Shown here: piece after piece, positions 21,222 to 33,047 of the stretch
Position numbering within the stretch: the stretch's first letter is position 1
Layout of the letters: every line of letters begins with the position of its first letter
DNA from: Gamsiella multidivaricata
Lineage: Eukaryota; Mortierellomycota; Mortierellomycetes; Mortierellales; Mortierellaceae
NCBI RefSeq assembly: GCF_025024155.1
Contig: NW_026251738.1
Location: 331,906-395,905 of the forward strand
DNA: 64,000 nucleotides
Direction: 5' to 3'
The notes under the pieces: generated by a model
Told to the model about the DNA's origin: nothing
Seen by the model: only the letters and a program-made list of their open reading frames with translations
The model's database searches: none
Position numbers and translations under genes: made by a program

Positions 21222-21446
21222 TTCGAGAGAGTAGAATGTCATGCAACAAGGCAGAATTGATTGCTCAGAGGGAGTGCCCGTGTAGGGGGACGCTGAAGGG
21301 ACTGCTCCCCCAAACAAAAAAAAAAGCGGGGAGATTCAATTGAGGGGATTGGCTCGATCTTCATTTGACGCGTAAATGTAGTGCGAATACGCGTTTTTCT
21401 ACAATGACAATCCTACGACTCGACTCGATCTACAGACCGCCCGCGC

Positions 21447-24161
21447 CTACAGCCGGTGCCCGGGGACGAGACCAAATACGGCACCGACACAGACCGTGTA
21501 CAGCACCGCAACCAACACGACCCGGACAGCCCTTTCACGGTGCAACATCAGAATATAAGACTCCTCGATCCTTGCAAACTGCATCCATCGCGTCTCGCTC
21601 ACTCCAAAGGCAACCATAACGGGGCAGAGGTTGAACTGAAAAGTCGCGCACTGCAACGTGCCCACAAATGTCGGTATCAATGCCTATCGTATTAAAAGAA
21701 AAAAAAAAGAAAAAAGAAACAAAAAGACATAGAAAGTGGTCGGCGGTAACTTAGTAACTATATCATCGATAAAGAAACCTCCTTCAAAAACGCAAAAGAC
21801 GAAACTTACCCAAGCACGAATAGACCTCGGCCGTAGGTCCAAAAAGATCATACAAAGGACCACCACAAACCCTACAAACACCATCCCCAACCCAGCCACC
21901 GCCCTCATCACCCGGTGCGACCGCACCATATTCCCATACGCCCGTGCTTTCAGAAACCTCGGAAAATAATAGGACTCCATCCCCTCAAACACAATCTCAC
22001 GCGCCTCCGAAAACACCAACCCCAGCTCCTGCTCCGGCTGATACAACTCTCCGGGCCCAGATTCCATCGACAGCGCATGGCTGTTACGACTCTGTCGTAC
22101 CGAGTGTCCCGGATCCGTTCTTATTCTTCCTCCTTTGGATGTTGGCCCCAGCGACATTCCCTGCCTCTCACGCACTACAGTCATTGATTCATTCTTGTTC
22201 TCCTTAGTCCCTTGGTATTGACAATGAATATCACGAGGGGTATCGCCCATGGCTGTAAGCATCATCCACTCATCCATCACCGCCGCAACCCGCTGCTTAA
22301 TATGTTCAGGCACTCGAACCCTCTTCTCCGCCTGCAGAATCAAATACTTGGAATAAATCATTTCCGCCGATTTCTGCACATCCTCCTTCGTCACCCCTCC
22401 TGAAGCTCCCGACAGTGTCAGCCGCTTACTCGTCTTCCTCGGCCCACCACTACTTCCAAGTGTTCGTGGCATCATCGCCACTGTTGAGCCGCCGCCATCA
22501 TTACCATCACCGGATCCTGCCCCCTGGCTGTCGGTCCTCTCGAGGTTATCCTCGCCTACGCGTCTACCCCAGTTCGTGGGCACAGCACCCGGGAGATAAG
22601 GTACCTCGCCCGCCCGGCTCTGTAACACGGATGCGACTATAGGACTCACTGGCGATATCGGCGGACTTGTCATTTGGGAAGAAGGTGCGCTCTTCATGAG
22701 CATCGGCTCTGAGCTTTCCTTTCTGTGCATCGTACGCATCACTTTCCCATCACCGCTGTCATCGCCATTATCGTCTTCACCGTCGTTGTCGTTGTCAGAA
22801 TGGAGATATGCAGCCGAAGATCCAGCGTCAGAGAGTTCCAGGAACCGGTTCGCGGCTGATAGGTGTGGCTCGTACATGTCTGCGGTGACACTTGGCTTAT
22901 GTTGATGCTTGCCATGGTTCGAAAGGAATGGAGATGGATCTGTGAATACAAAGGGGGATGTGTTAAAAAAAAAAAAAAAAAAAAAAAAAGGTAGCGGCAG
23001 CGCTTTAGTTCGACGCGTCTCGCAGAAAAGAAATACAGTCAACTATAAACCTAAAAAAAAACGCGTCCTTTTAACGCGCAAAAGCATCCACCACTTACTC
23101 TGCTCCTCCCTCTCGCGCCGCTCCCTCTCGGCCCTTTCCGCCGCCTCTTTCCTCTCCCTCTCGATCCTCTCCAGCGCCATCCTTCGCTTCGTCGCCCTCA
23201 CATACAACCTCCACAGCAGCTCATGTGCTGTCACATCCAACCAGAAATCAACCTCCTCAGCACTCTTCTCTACATCCCGCATGTACAAGTAAAAATTAAA
23301 CAAGCACACTGGCGGCAACGTCTTCCTGTGCAGGACTTGCCACAGGCTCGGTAGCCGCTCTTCCTGCGCCTTCTCGTCTACTCCATCAAGCCCTCCTCCT
23401 CGTTGCTGCTGTTGTCGATCGTCTGGGCATAAAGTCGAGTACCTTAATTCCATCCTCCCCGAGCCATCCTGTCCCTCCGATATCCGTTTCTGCCAGTCGT
23501 TGTCATGTCCGTAATCGTGGCCGTGGCCGTGGCCTCCTTGAACGAAAGTGTAGCTCGCACGGCTATCATTACTGCTCCGCAAAGGGTGCACTCGCTGCTG
23601 TTGCTGCCCAACAACAGCACTTTGACGACGATGACGATCATCTGGTGAAGCCGAATTCGAAATCAGTGCACACGACTTTCGTTCCCGCGTCCCCTCCACA
23701 CTCGCGGCCGTATATGCATTCGAATGATTCCGGGGTTCCTTGCTCTCCTCTGTGGGGTACGCTTGCTCCACAGGTGAGGGGATATCGACCGCTGCGATGA
23801 TTATCGAAGGTGTGAACGGGAAGTTCTCAGATCCCGTTGCGGATGTCGTCGTTGTTACTGCCGACATCAAAGGTCGTGGTTCCGGTAACGATGCGCGTCC
23901 TGTGTCGTTCGTCGTTTCTACCCTTCCGGCAACAATAACTCCTTCTCCTGAACCACACTGCTGCTGCTGCTGCTGTTCTGTCGAGGAAAGAAATGACGAT
24001 GTGGGGTATGTAGGAGTGGTGTCTGCGATTGAATTGGGTCGAAAGGCGACATTTGCCTGAACTCCTTTTGGAGCCTGGATGGCTTCCAGGTGTGGCGGAG
24101 GTTGTTGTCTCTGTCGAACGAAGGATGGAGGACCATTAGGGGATGTAGTCGCCTCGCTCAT
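21447..24161 (-). CDS. RGS-domain transmembrane protein, Rax1-like (paralogue 1)
   Basis: Three exons: 23099-24161, 21810-22939 and 21447-21683; 809 aa. Residues 1-265 are disordered (poly-Gln about residue 65, His/Gly repeats). Residues about 270-325 (LPSLWQVLHRKTLPPVCLFN, then EEVDFWLDVTAHELL) look like the first half of an RGS domain. They are followed by a charged E/R coiled coil. About 200 disordered, acidic residues separate this from VTKEDVQKSAEMIYSKYL (from 537) and YYFPRFLKARAYGN (about 678), which look like the second half. Three hydrophobic segments follow: about 698-722, the ALIPTFVGTLQ region and VRVVLVAVLYTVCVGAVFGL. Yeast Rax1 has the same order, RGS then membrane spans, and marks bud sites. 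A G-alpha or polarity link is inference. The larger paralogue is at 38898-43240. Confidence 0.82.
22964..22989. repeat. A-run in intron 1 of the RGS protein gene
   Basis: About 26 consecutive A on the plus strand sit within the intron 22940-23098. On the coding strand this is a T-run and may act as part of the polypyrimidine tract. Confidence 0.7.
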
Positions 24162-25331
24162 GTTTTTTATGGATGGTAGATAGATGTAATGTTGAGGGGT
24201 TGGTATATGATTAATGCTTAGTGCTTTAAAAAGAGGCTGTTTGTTTTGCAGAAAGTAGCATTCATGGACTTGAAGGAGGATTTAAGTTCAGTTGATGTAT
24301 GAGGTGGATATGCCGGAGAGAGAGAATAATGTTTTTTTTACAATGAAGAGGGCATTACGCGGTATATGTGAATAAAAAAAAAAAGAAAAAAAAGACTAGG
24401 GGAAGGGGTGGGATGGGTAGGGCTAAACATTCCGAGCCTACAAACTCTCAACCTTCCGACAGTGAAAAAGAGAAGAGACGAAGAAAGAGAAGAAAGATTG
24501 TGAGAACAAAGAGAAAAAAAAAAAAGATGGAGAGTACGACTTCTCACCCCATCGCAAAACAGCTCAAAAAACAAAAAAGCCGAGAAGAGATAAAGGCGCG
24601 CTCTTCGCTGCGTGCATACGCGCTATCTGCTGTTTGTTCAAGGAGTCGAACGGGGGATAAAAGGAGTAAGACGGGGCATCCTAAATCGCCAATCATTTTG
24701 TCGAGGCTCCTGTCCCTCAGGGAACACGGCTTTGAATAAGAGCCGCATATATGTCGACACGAATGGAGAAAAAAATAATAATCAAGGAGTATATCCTCTT
24801 CTGCTTTATGGGATGCTCCTGCATGCACACGCGCACATGTACATGAGCGTGGGAGCGTTAATGTATGTGCAAGTGTGCTTTTTCTTGCTAAGATGTGTAT
24901 TGTGAGTGAGTTGGCTTTGCCTCGTAGTTTGCATAATCTGTGATGTGCGCGTTTTTGTTAGGTCGTGCAGGGCGCGTTTTTTTTCATTTGGCTCGTCTTT
25001 GTCAGCCCAAGGGTTCTTCATTCCTGGCTTATGAAATCAATCATATGAGAACACAAGCTTCATTTACGCGTATTGTGTATATATTGTCGTTGTATTAAGG
25101 CTGAAGAAAACGCTGTGCTACATGTCATTCATTTCGGCTTCAATGGACCAAAAAGAGGAAGTGGGACAAAAAGGTTGGAGGAAGAGAAGGGCCGAAAGGG
25201 CTAGACTACTAATGCGAGCATGGAGGCGTATATAAAATTACAAAGGTTTGCTACACACATATAAAACGAAATAAGAAGGAATGAACAAACGAAAGAGGAG
25301 AGGAGGGATGGACCGTCAACAGTGTGCCCTT
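24162..25331. other. Intergenic, upstream of RGS paralogue 1
   Basis: About 1.2 kb between the RGS gene start and the rab7 3' end, both on the minus strand. It contains A-rich runs at 24373-24395 and 24510-24526 and only short chance frames. Confidence 0.5.
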
Positions 25332-27143
25332 TTAACAGCACCCCCTCGATTTTTTCCGGGCATCCGATTCTGCATCCCAATCCAATCTCGTCGATCCTCC
25401 ACCACCACCTCCTCCAACCATATCCAGCTCCATCTGCGGTATCCTCACTGTCTTTGCAATATACAAGAACGCGTCCTCAACATGGATCCCATCCTTGGCT
25501 GAGGCCTCAAAGCAGGGCATTTCCACCTTCGATCCTGTCACCGTGCTGTGTTCCTGTGCAAATCCTCGTGCCTGTCGTCTCGACACCACCCGCTCGTCAA
25601 TATCGATCTTGTTGCCGAGCAGCACAAAGGGGAAATCCGGATTACTGTCGCCAATCCCTGCCTGGCTCAAAAACTCCCGTTGCCACTTGGCCAGGTGTTC
25701 AAAAGTCAGATAGTTCGTTACATCGTAGCAGAGTATGCACGCGTCCGCGCCTCGATAGAATGCAATGCCGAGTGATTGGAATCGCTCCTGACCTATGACA
25801 CGACAACAAAAACGTCATGCACGAATAGCGTGAGCAACAGAAAACAAACAAATATCAGCAGAAACAATAAAATGAGAGACCCCGCGCTCCTTCTTTGCTT
25901 GACCCTATTTCTCTGAGATTGCTTATCGATAGCACGCAAGTTGAAGACCGTGCGTGAGATAATATTACAAGGTCAACCCCACAACCCTACTTTTCTACAC
26001 CTGCCTCTTTTTCTGCTTTCGCTTTCGCTGTCTTTTCCTTTTCTTTGTTTGGATATTGGAGCAAAAAAAAACAAGAAGCTCTGGTCGATCCTTGGACCAA
26101 CATGCGCGTGTGTCCTTCCCCTCATTCTTTTTTGTGCTCTCCCCAGAACCTTGAAAATCCAGAGACGCCACGAAGAAAAAGAAAACGAACCTGCAGTATC
26201 CCAGATCTGAAGCGAGACCCGCTTGCCGTCTTCGAGCTCGATCTCCTTTGTGATAAAATCCGCTCCGATCGTCGCCTTGTATGCGTTCGTAAATCTCTTG
26301 TGGATGAACTAAGCAATGTTCACACGCAAGAAGAAAAAAAAAAAAAGTTGGAGGGAAACAACGAAACGTCTTGGTCAGCACGGGCAATTGCTCTTTTTTT
26401 TTTGTTGTTGTTGTTGTTGTTGTTGTTTGGACTTTAGACTTTTGCTTGTCGTTTATCTCCGTACATGCATATAGATGTCCATGGTTAAAAAATCCTGCAC
26501 AAGGCGATCGGATTATCCGTTTGCAGCTATCGATTGTCTGACTCTCCTTTGTCCAATTCATGCACCGTTTGGTCCTGCAGTCCTGCATATCATGTTCACA
26601 ACGGCAATGGATGTTGCAGGGCATGTTTCTTACTTGATTACGTAGGGATGTCTGTGAGTTGTTGCATATTGTTTAATATTACGTTGCAAACGATGTTGGT
26701 TGCATCGTTGTCGGTGTAGTTGATACAAGGCCGTAGAGCGACAAATGGACATGGTCCATGATCGATTGAAAGTAGGGTCGTAGCAGCATAACCGTAGCCG
26801 TGGTTGTCCATCCAGTGCACCGAGAGGCATAAGCAAGTCATGTTGAACGTTTCCCGGCGCAAATGAGAAGAAGAGTTCGTACAAGAAGGCGATAAGGAAA
26901 AAAAAAAAAAGAGAAATAGAGAAAGAAAGTTAGTTCTGGTTGAGCAACCACACCGTGCAGCATAAAAGAAAGGCAGCCTGTGCAGGTTGACATTCGACTC
27001 GACATCAACAAGGAACTCGTCCAGACTCATTCCACGAAAAGAGTATTCAAGGTGTGCAGGGGTGTTTGGTTGAAGTTGAGAGCATTTACCTTGCCTACTC
27101 CTCCATCGCCGACAAGGACAACCTTCAGCAGCTGCTTGCCCAT
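25332..27143 (-). CDS. YPT7: Rab7/Ypt7 late-endosome and vacuole GTPase
   Basis: Four exons: 27090-27143, 26634-26651 (18 nt), 26191-26308 and 25332-25792; 216 aa. It starts MGKQLLKVVLVGDGGVGK; the microexon gives TSLRNQ; then FIHKRFTNAYKATIGADF (Rab effector loop), [20 protein letters not shown] and RGADACILCYDVTNYLTFEH, a Rab7 signature. LLGNKID and FEASAKD are the guanine-binding motifs. The tail ends RKKSRGCC, a double-Cys geranylgeranyl site, after a run of seven Gly. Role: tethering and fusion at late endosomes and vacuoles with the HOPS complex. Introns of 438, 325 and 398 bases exceed the coding length. The microexon has Arg where Rab7 proteins usually have Met (SLMNQ). Confidence 0.95.
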
Positions 27144-28074
27144 GATGCTACTCGTTGGGCTGAAGAGGAAGCTGGGGGAAAGAGAGGGAAATGGTTATGA
27201 GAAGATAAGGGTTGAGGTTGAGGGTAGCTTGTCCTGCCGTTCGAAAAGACGCTGTAGCTGTGGTCGAGGTGGGAAGTGTGGAGTGTGAAGTATGGTGTAA
27301 GGTGTGAGGGAATGTGCTGAATGAGTTTAAAAGATCTCAATGAGCGGGAAGAGAGGATGAGAAAAGAAGGGTGGAGTTGAGAGTTAAAGGGGTACAAGCG
27401 TATGGTTATGTGGGAACACAGAGGTGGAGGGAAGCTGTTGTTGTGTTGTGCTTCCCTTCCTATCTGACGACTGACGACCAGGACAAAGACAAGGACGAGG
27501 ACGAAGACGAAGAAGACAACGACGAAGAAGATAGGGTTCATACAGCTGTAGATGCACATGATGGCACCATCCCATCTATCTTCACCAGTATGTCATCTCC
27601 TTTCAGCCAACCGTACCATACCATTCCGGACCAGGCCAGGCCAGGCCAGGCCAGGAGACCCTTCAGGTTAGTTTGTTTGTCCTGGTGTCCTGTGGTTTAG
27701 TAGCAATTATGCATCGCCCAATGCTCCTCGCGCGACTCGCTGCAGTCGTCTGTGTCATGCTCCCCAGCGCGGTCGTTACTTACGTATATTCGAAAGCGCC
27801 TGGCGAGGTATGTTTTATTGACGACGGCATTCATTCCTGCCACTGTTTTGTGTTCACTATTCGTTCTAGTCGTGCCTTGGTGCATGTGCGACCGTATGGG
27901 TCATGCACGTACCTTCAAACGCGTAAAAAAAAGTGTGGAAACGACGCCACCAAAAAAAAAAAAAAAAAAAAAAAAAAGTCGCCTCCATTTTTTTCAGGTA
28001 CCACAACCACTCCTACCACATGCACTCTTCCTCTCATTACTACTGCTTCACTCATTTGATCCTGTCCAGATGTC
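27144..28074. other. Divergent promoter region of rab7 and PIG-H
   Basis: It contains the CCAGG repeat, a GACGARGAC simple run at 27480-27530 and an A-run at about 27951-27977. A short ATG frame at 27710 (hydrophobic MHRPMLLARLAAVVCVMLPS) ends at a GT. It could be an upstream ORF or a 5' leader exon of PIG-H, but its frame does not join the PIG-H exon. Confidence 0.5.
27631..27655. repeat. CCAGG minisatellite
   Basis: Five tandem CCAGG units lie in the divergent rab7/PIG-H promoter region. Confidence 0.8.
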
Positions 28075-28878
28075 ATGACGTTCCGATGCTATGCCCATGC
28101 CGACAACACGCGCGAGTACATCATGACAAGTGATGCCAAGCGCATCAGCTCCTACGACTTTATGCTCGTCTTTCTCTGTCTCGGAATCGTCAATACCCTG
28201 GTACAATTCTCTCACCTCTCTCGCTTTCTCCATTCAGTTTCTGGGTCTCTTGTTGGGAACTTTCTTTACTAAAATCCCTATCTGTTCATACCATACACAG
28301 GGTACTACATATACATGCTACGCAGTGGTCACCCTTTTGATCGTCTCGCGGATAGTCGTCAAGCTATTTATGGTCACAGAAGGCAAGGCGTCGGTTGTGT
28401 GTCAACATGGGAAGCCAACGAGTAATTGTTTTGGACCAAACGAAAAATAACGCTTAAGTCTTTTTGATTGCCCTTGCCAGAAACGATACTGGTCATAAGG
28501 GATGTCGGTGTTCAGGTTAAGACTGTATACCTTGGAGGCAGGAGTTCTTCTCGATTCATTGATCGGTCCAAGATCTCGGATATCATCATCAATGAGGCCA
28601 TTACCATGATGCATATTCGTGTCTACATGGCGATCATTGTCGAGGGCGAGGACAAAATGGTCGTCGTCTTTCAGGTACGATGCTCATTCATTTGTGTTCA
28701 GTACAATTACTGATTTTGTGATATCGTGGTATCGTCTTTAATTTGCCAATATGGATGCCTCTTGGGAATATAGCACCTATTGCCGAGACTGAATGTGGTG
28801 CTGCAGGCGTACCATGGGGCGAGGTCTATCATCTTTAATGAAAAGGACAATTCGGACGTTCCGCTCGAGTTCTCGTAG
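28075..28878 (+). CDS. PIG-H/Gpi15, subunit of GPI-GlcNAc transferase
   Basis: Four exons: 28075-28200, 28301-28382, 28481-28674 and 28774-28878; 168 aa (human PIGH 188). Two hydrophobic segments (FMLVFLCLGIVNTL and YAVVTLLIVSRIVVKLF) form the expected membrane hairpin. Then come ETILVIRDVGVQVKTVYLGG, FIDRSKISDIIINEAITM, VVVFQ and LLPRLNVVLQAYHGARSIIF, which is the PIG-H domain. Known role: part of the ER-membrane complex that makes GlcNAc-PI, the first step of GPI anchor synthesis. The second intron (28383-28480) starts with GC (AG|GCAAGG), needed to keep the conserved VTEETIL frame. I chose the ATG at 28075 because an in-frame N-terminal extension is not open. Confidence 0.88.
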
Positions 28879-29255
28879 CACAAGAGACGCTTCACAGGAT
28901 GCATCATAGCATCACAAGGCCGATGAAGGATGTACATGAGATAAAGAACCTCCAATAAACCAGCTGCGGATCAAAAGTACAGCACTCTGTTCAAACTTCC
29001 GGCGGCAGCAGTATTTGAGTGAAAACTCATTTCGATCTGGATGGGAATAGACCGCCATAGGAAATATTCCCATAAGCGATAGCAACCAGCCACTGACTGG
29101 CCTTTGGGTCTTTGTCCCTCTCTGATCAACCGCTCAGAAAACCATTTCGACCCTTGACACATCCACTCCTCCTGTCCCAAGTGTCCCTCTCCCCTTTCTC
29201 TTCTTGTGACCCTCTTCATTGATTATACCATCCATACAACAGCAATAGCACCTCC
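28879..29255. other. Spacer between PIG-H and PAF1
   Basis: PIG-H 3' UTR and PAF1 promoter, with a pyrimidine-rich stretch at 29160-29220 before the PAF1 ATG. No gene is seen. Confidence 0.5.
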
Positions 29256-30971
29256 ATGTCGCAACCCGTTCACAAAAAGTACGCGATCGTTGTGTTTTTA
29301 GCTGATCACCATCATCAATACGCGTGCGTGCAAATACTGATCCTCAGAATACATCTTTCTGACACACACCTCTATCCACAGGAAATTCGGAAGCGAGTTT
29401 CTCTGCAAGACCCGGTACAGGAACACGTTACCACTACCACCGTTCGCTCCCAAGCTCCTCGCCCTGCCCTCATCCACCGAACGATGCATCAAATTCCAAT
29501 CCACAGGACTCGCCGAGGCAACCTCCAACGAGCTCATCCTCGATAACCAATATGCTCTCCCTATTGACCTCATCGAGATGCGTGAAAACTACTTTGGAGA
29601 AGGACGACAGCACCATCACCTCGAGAACGGAGCCCTTGTCAACGGAGGGCTGAACCAGGTGGACGACATGTTGCTTGCTTTGCCAGTCAAGGCACCCACG
29701 GCCGCTGGCGTTGGGGCAGGTGTGAATGGTGCAGCGGCGACTGGATTGGCGATCCCAAACAAATCGCGCTTGCCGGCAGTATCATGGTTGCGTAGGACAG
29801 AATACATCAGTTCAGAGACACCCACTGGAGCAGGAAAGGGTGCCTACAAAGAGTAAGTGCGAACCTCTATATGCCTATGTCGACAATCTACAGGATGATA
29901 CACAGCTGGGTATGCATGCCGCACCGAACTTATCCTCTCTAACTTTCTTTCGCGACATAGCTCTTCCTCGAGGAGGAAAAAAATGGATGTGGTCAGCACG
30001 AGGGAGGGACAGATTGTGGCGATCGAAAAGACGTTTGAGCGCTTCTTGAAGAAATCAGGACCATCATCGGCAGCAACAGAACCACTTTCGGAAGAAGAGT
30101 TCTTGGCAGGATTGAAGCACCCAACCAATCCGGACCTGAAGGCAGTCGAGTCATTACCTGTTTTCCCCGATTTTGATATCTGGGGCAACGCCTACACGCT
30201 CGTTACGTTTGATGTTGATCCTGAAATGAGCAATGACAGACCCGTACAGCTTCAGGAAGAAGGGGTAAGCCAGGCCTCTTATTGTATCATTGTCATAGAG
30301 GTGCGACTGGAGGAGACTACAGTGTATTGGAAAACCCTTCTTACTAATCTGCGTTCTGTATGCGTGTGTTTGGTAGTCTTCACATCAGAACAGAGCACAG
30401 CGTTCATCCAACGCACTGATCAAGCCGATGCACGATGCCAATGATCCAGAGACCTGGCTTGGCTACTACCTGCCGGACACGGAGACTGCCAAGGAGATCA
30501 ATCGCCGCAAGAGGACCCGAGCACAATTGGCGGCTAGTGGATTGAACCTGGACGAAGACGAGGACGAGGACGAGAAATCGAAGGAGATGGCATTCAGTTT
30601 GCAGCGCGATTACACCTACACGACCATCCCCTGTGCGGCCTTGTCGCAGCTCGTGTTCACGTTCAGGGAGCAAGCAGAAACGAAACAGAAGGCAGCGTTC
30701 TATAACCCGATGCAGTCTAAACTCATGCTGCGCAAGAAGCGTGCTAAGGTATATACTGATTTTTTTTTTTTTTTTTTTTGGCCTATTATCACGGCTGGGT
30801 TGAATGTGAAAAGAATAAGTGGATACTCATGCTGATTTTGTGTTCTTTTTCTTTCTGAAGCGCTATGAGGATGACGATCCACCTATTACGCATATTGATG
30901 TGACATCTCGTCGCATGAACTCTGACGAGCTTGCGGCCAAGCGGGACGCTCTGGATGCCATTGGACTTTAA
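29256..30971 (+). CDS. PAF1: Paf1, RNA polymerase II-associated factor
   Basis: Five exons: 29256-29278 (23 nt), 29382-29852, 29961-30264, 30377-30748 and 30861-30971; 426 aa (yeast 445). The N-terminus joins as MSQPVHKKFGSEFLCKTRYR, followed by NTLPLPPFAPKLLALP, the conserved Paf1 start. Further blocks are IDLIEMRENYFG, WLRRTEYISSE, IEKTFERF, HPTNPDLKAVESLPVFPDF, QRDYTYT and FYNPMQSKLMLRKKRAK. It is the scaffold of the Paf1 complex, which couples elongating Pol II to histone modification and 3' end formation in the nucleus. An acidic run (DEDEDEDEKSKE) lies near residue 310. The fourth intron has a T17+ tract. Confidence 0.94.
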
Positions 30972-31217
30972 TGGGAAAAGAGTGACGGGTGGAAATGGAC
31001 ATGATCTCCATGCAAAACAATCCATCATGCACACGGAGAAGACTTGAGGACAACACCCACACACTGTATTAATAAAATAAAAAAACACGCCAGAAAAACC
31101 ATTCATCTTTGGCACTTGCTATTCAAGGCTCACTTTATTCAAAGGATGGTCTTCTACGTCCATTCATACATTGATACACGCACATACATACACGGATTTT
31201 GATTTCCTTTCATTGGT

Positions 31218-32397
31218 TTACAACTTGGCCTGACCCACCAATAAGTAAGACGAGGCCTCGGGGTACATATCCTCCTTGATGTTTTGGATGATCGAACCAG
31301 CCTTGGATTTGGGTGCGATCTTGAGGGCGAGCTTCTTGGCGAGCTCGAACGTAGCATCAATGCCGTCAGTATCGGGGATGGCATCGACGATATGGTTCGC
31401 GAGCGCGTCCTTGCCAGAATAGCGGCGGGCCTCGAGAACGACGGAGCGGTAGACGTGGTGAGGGAGCTTGTAGCGCAGCAAGGCGGACATGCCCGATGGC
31501 AGCGGCGAAGGCAAGTCGATCTCGTTCTATGGAAGGGAGTAAGATGAAGGTGTGAGTCAGTAACTGAGACGATGGTATGTGGCGATGCTGTCCATATTTC
31601 TTTGTTTTTCTCTTCAGACAATACACTTACCATGCACATGAAGCCACGATCGCTTCGCATGACGCGGTAGTCGTGAGCCATGGCCATTAGCATGCCGCCT
31701 GCAAAAGCGTGTCTAAGCCGGCGGATCGGATACGAATCCGGGTCAGTTCAGATCAGTTCCCCCCGCGTTCATTGCCAAGGTTATCGAGGTACAGAATTCT
31801 CCCCAAGGATCGTGAACAAATGGCAGAGTTGATGTATGAAAAGATGGAGAAGGAAGCGCAAAGATGTCTGCACAAACACACTGATGGTGCCATGTGAGAT
31901 GCCCATCCATCCATTAGTCTACGCCCAATGCATTTTTTTAAGGTTCCTCTCTCGGTAACTTTTTCAACCGATCCCTTTTCAAAAAACAGCCCTCTCGGCC
32001 GATCCCCCTCCCTCCTACTCCTCCCTCTCCCCCGAACGCGCTTTCAGTCACCTTACCCATTAACACATGCAACGGTTGGAATGGTGAAGACCAGGATCTT
32101 GTGCAACATCGGCATGAAGATGTTCTCCGTGAACCCAGGGACCGAGAACGCCTTCTCGATATGAAGACCGTTCGAATAAAACTTCTCCGATGCTCCACGG
32201 GAGATCAAGGCGGCCTCGGTCAGTCCTTCGTTGTAGACGACCTCGGAGACGTGATCGAGGGCATCACAGATCGCGGCGCAGAACTCGGTAGTGAAGCGGT
32301 TGTCGTTGTCGAGCATAGTGAGGATGAAGAGGGGGCCATCACGGGTGATGGAGAGGAGTTGCGAGGATTCAGAGGGGAAGTACTTTGCAGCGGACAT
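31218..32397 (-). CDS. Enoyl-CoA hydratase/isomerase family protein with peroxisomal signal
   Basis: Three exons: 32057-32397, 31631-31712 and 31218-31526; 243 aa. The crotonase fold is shown by LFILTMLDNDNRFTTEFC, GLTEAALISRGASEKFYSNG (CoA-binding loop), VACVNGHAFAGGMLMAMAHD (oxyanion-hole GG) and FMCMNEIDLPSPLPSGMSAL. The C-terminus is QAKL; AKL is an accepted PTS1 signal, so peroxisomal import is likely. It most resembles short delta3,delta2-enoyl-CoA isomerase-like proteins, which would serve beta-oxidation of unsaturated fatty acids. Hydratase activity cannot be excluded, since I cannot place the catalytic Glu by alignment. It converges on PAF1 with a 246-base gap. Confidence 0.88.
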
Positions 32398-33047
32398 TGT
32401 GAGGTTGTTTGATGGTGCTGAGGATTGAGTGGAGGTGGAGAGTGGGAAAGGCGGGTGTGGGTGGGCGAGTGAATAAATGGGTGTGAAGAGGATGGAATGA
32501 ATGGAGATGATGAATGGAGGAGTCGGGTTTTTATCCAGCGTCCTTCTTCTTCCACACGCCCCCCTTTGACAGGGACAGGGACAGGGACTCTCCTCCATGT
32601 GACAATTGCGGAAATGCACACGGCCCATTTTACTATACTTTTTGCCACGCGGCTGAATACAGCACCGCGGGTGGTTGGAGACCTATCCTGGAGGACATGG
32701 AGCAGGAAGCAAGGTACATGTAGCATATATAAAATGCACTTCCTGCATCGATGCTGCAAATGCCATCCTCCTCCTGCAGTCTTTGCTCTATCCTCCACGT
32801 CTTTCGGCCATCGATCGTTGCACAGAAGTAGAATTCAGTCAAAGTGGCTTTCCTCCGTCCAAGGGTCTTGGCGTGCACAAAAGACACTGCCCCAATGGCT
32901 TACAGAGCAATGTGAACCCTCGTCTCTCTCCTTTTCTCTCTCACCTTGTCCTCCAGTTACTTTCACAGCTCCATCTTTCTCTGGTTCTTTTTTTTTTTTT
33001 CTTTTTTTTTTCAAGTATACATTTATCATCTATTGCCCAGAACCTCA
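32398..33047. other. Divergent promoter region of the isomerase and F-box 2 genes
   Basis: CT-rich leader sequence and a T-run (about 32990-33010) precede the F-box ATG. No additional gene is supported. Confidence 0.5.

Noticed and set aside
27710..27808. Hydrophobic short ORF upstream of PIG-H as its first exon
   Set aside because: Its end is a plausible donor, but joining it to the PIG-H exon hits an immediate TGA; it could only be a leader or upstream ORF.
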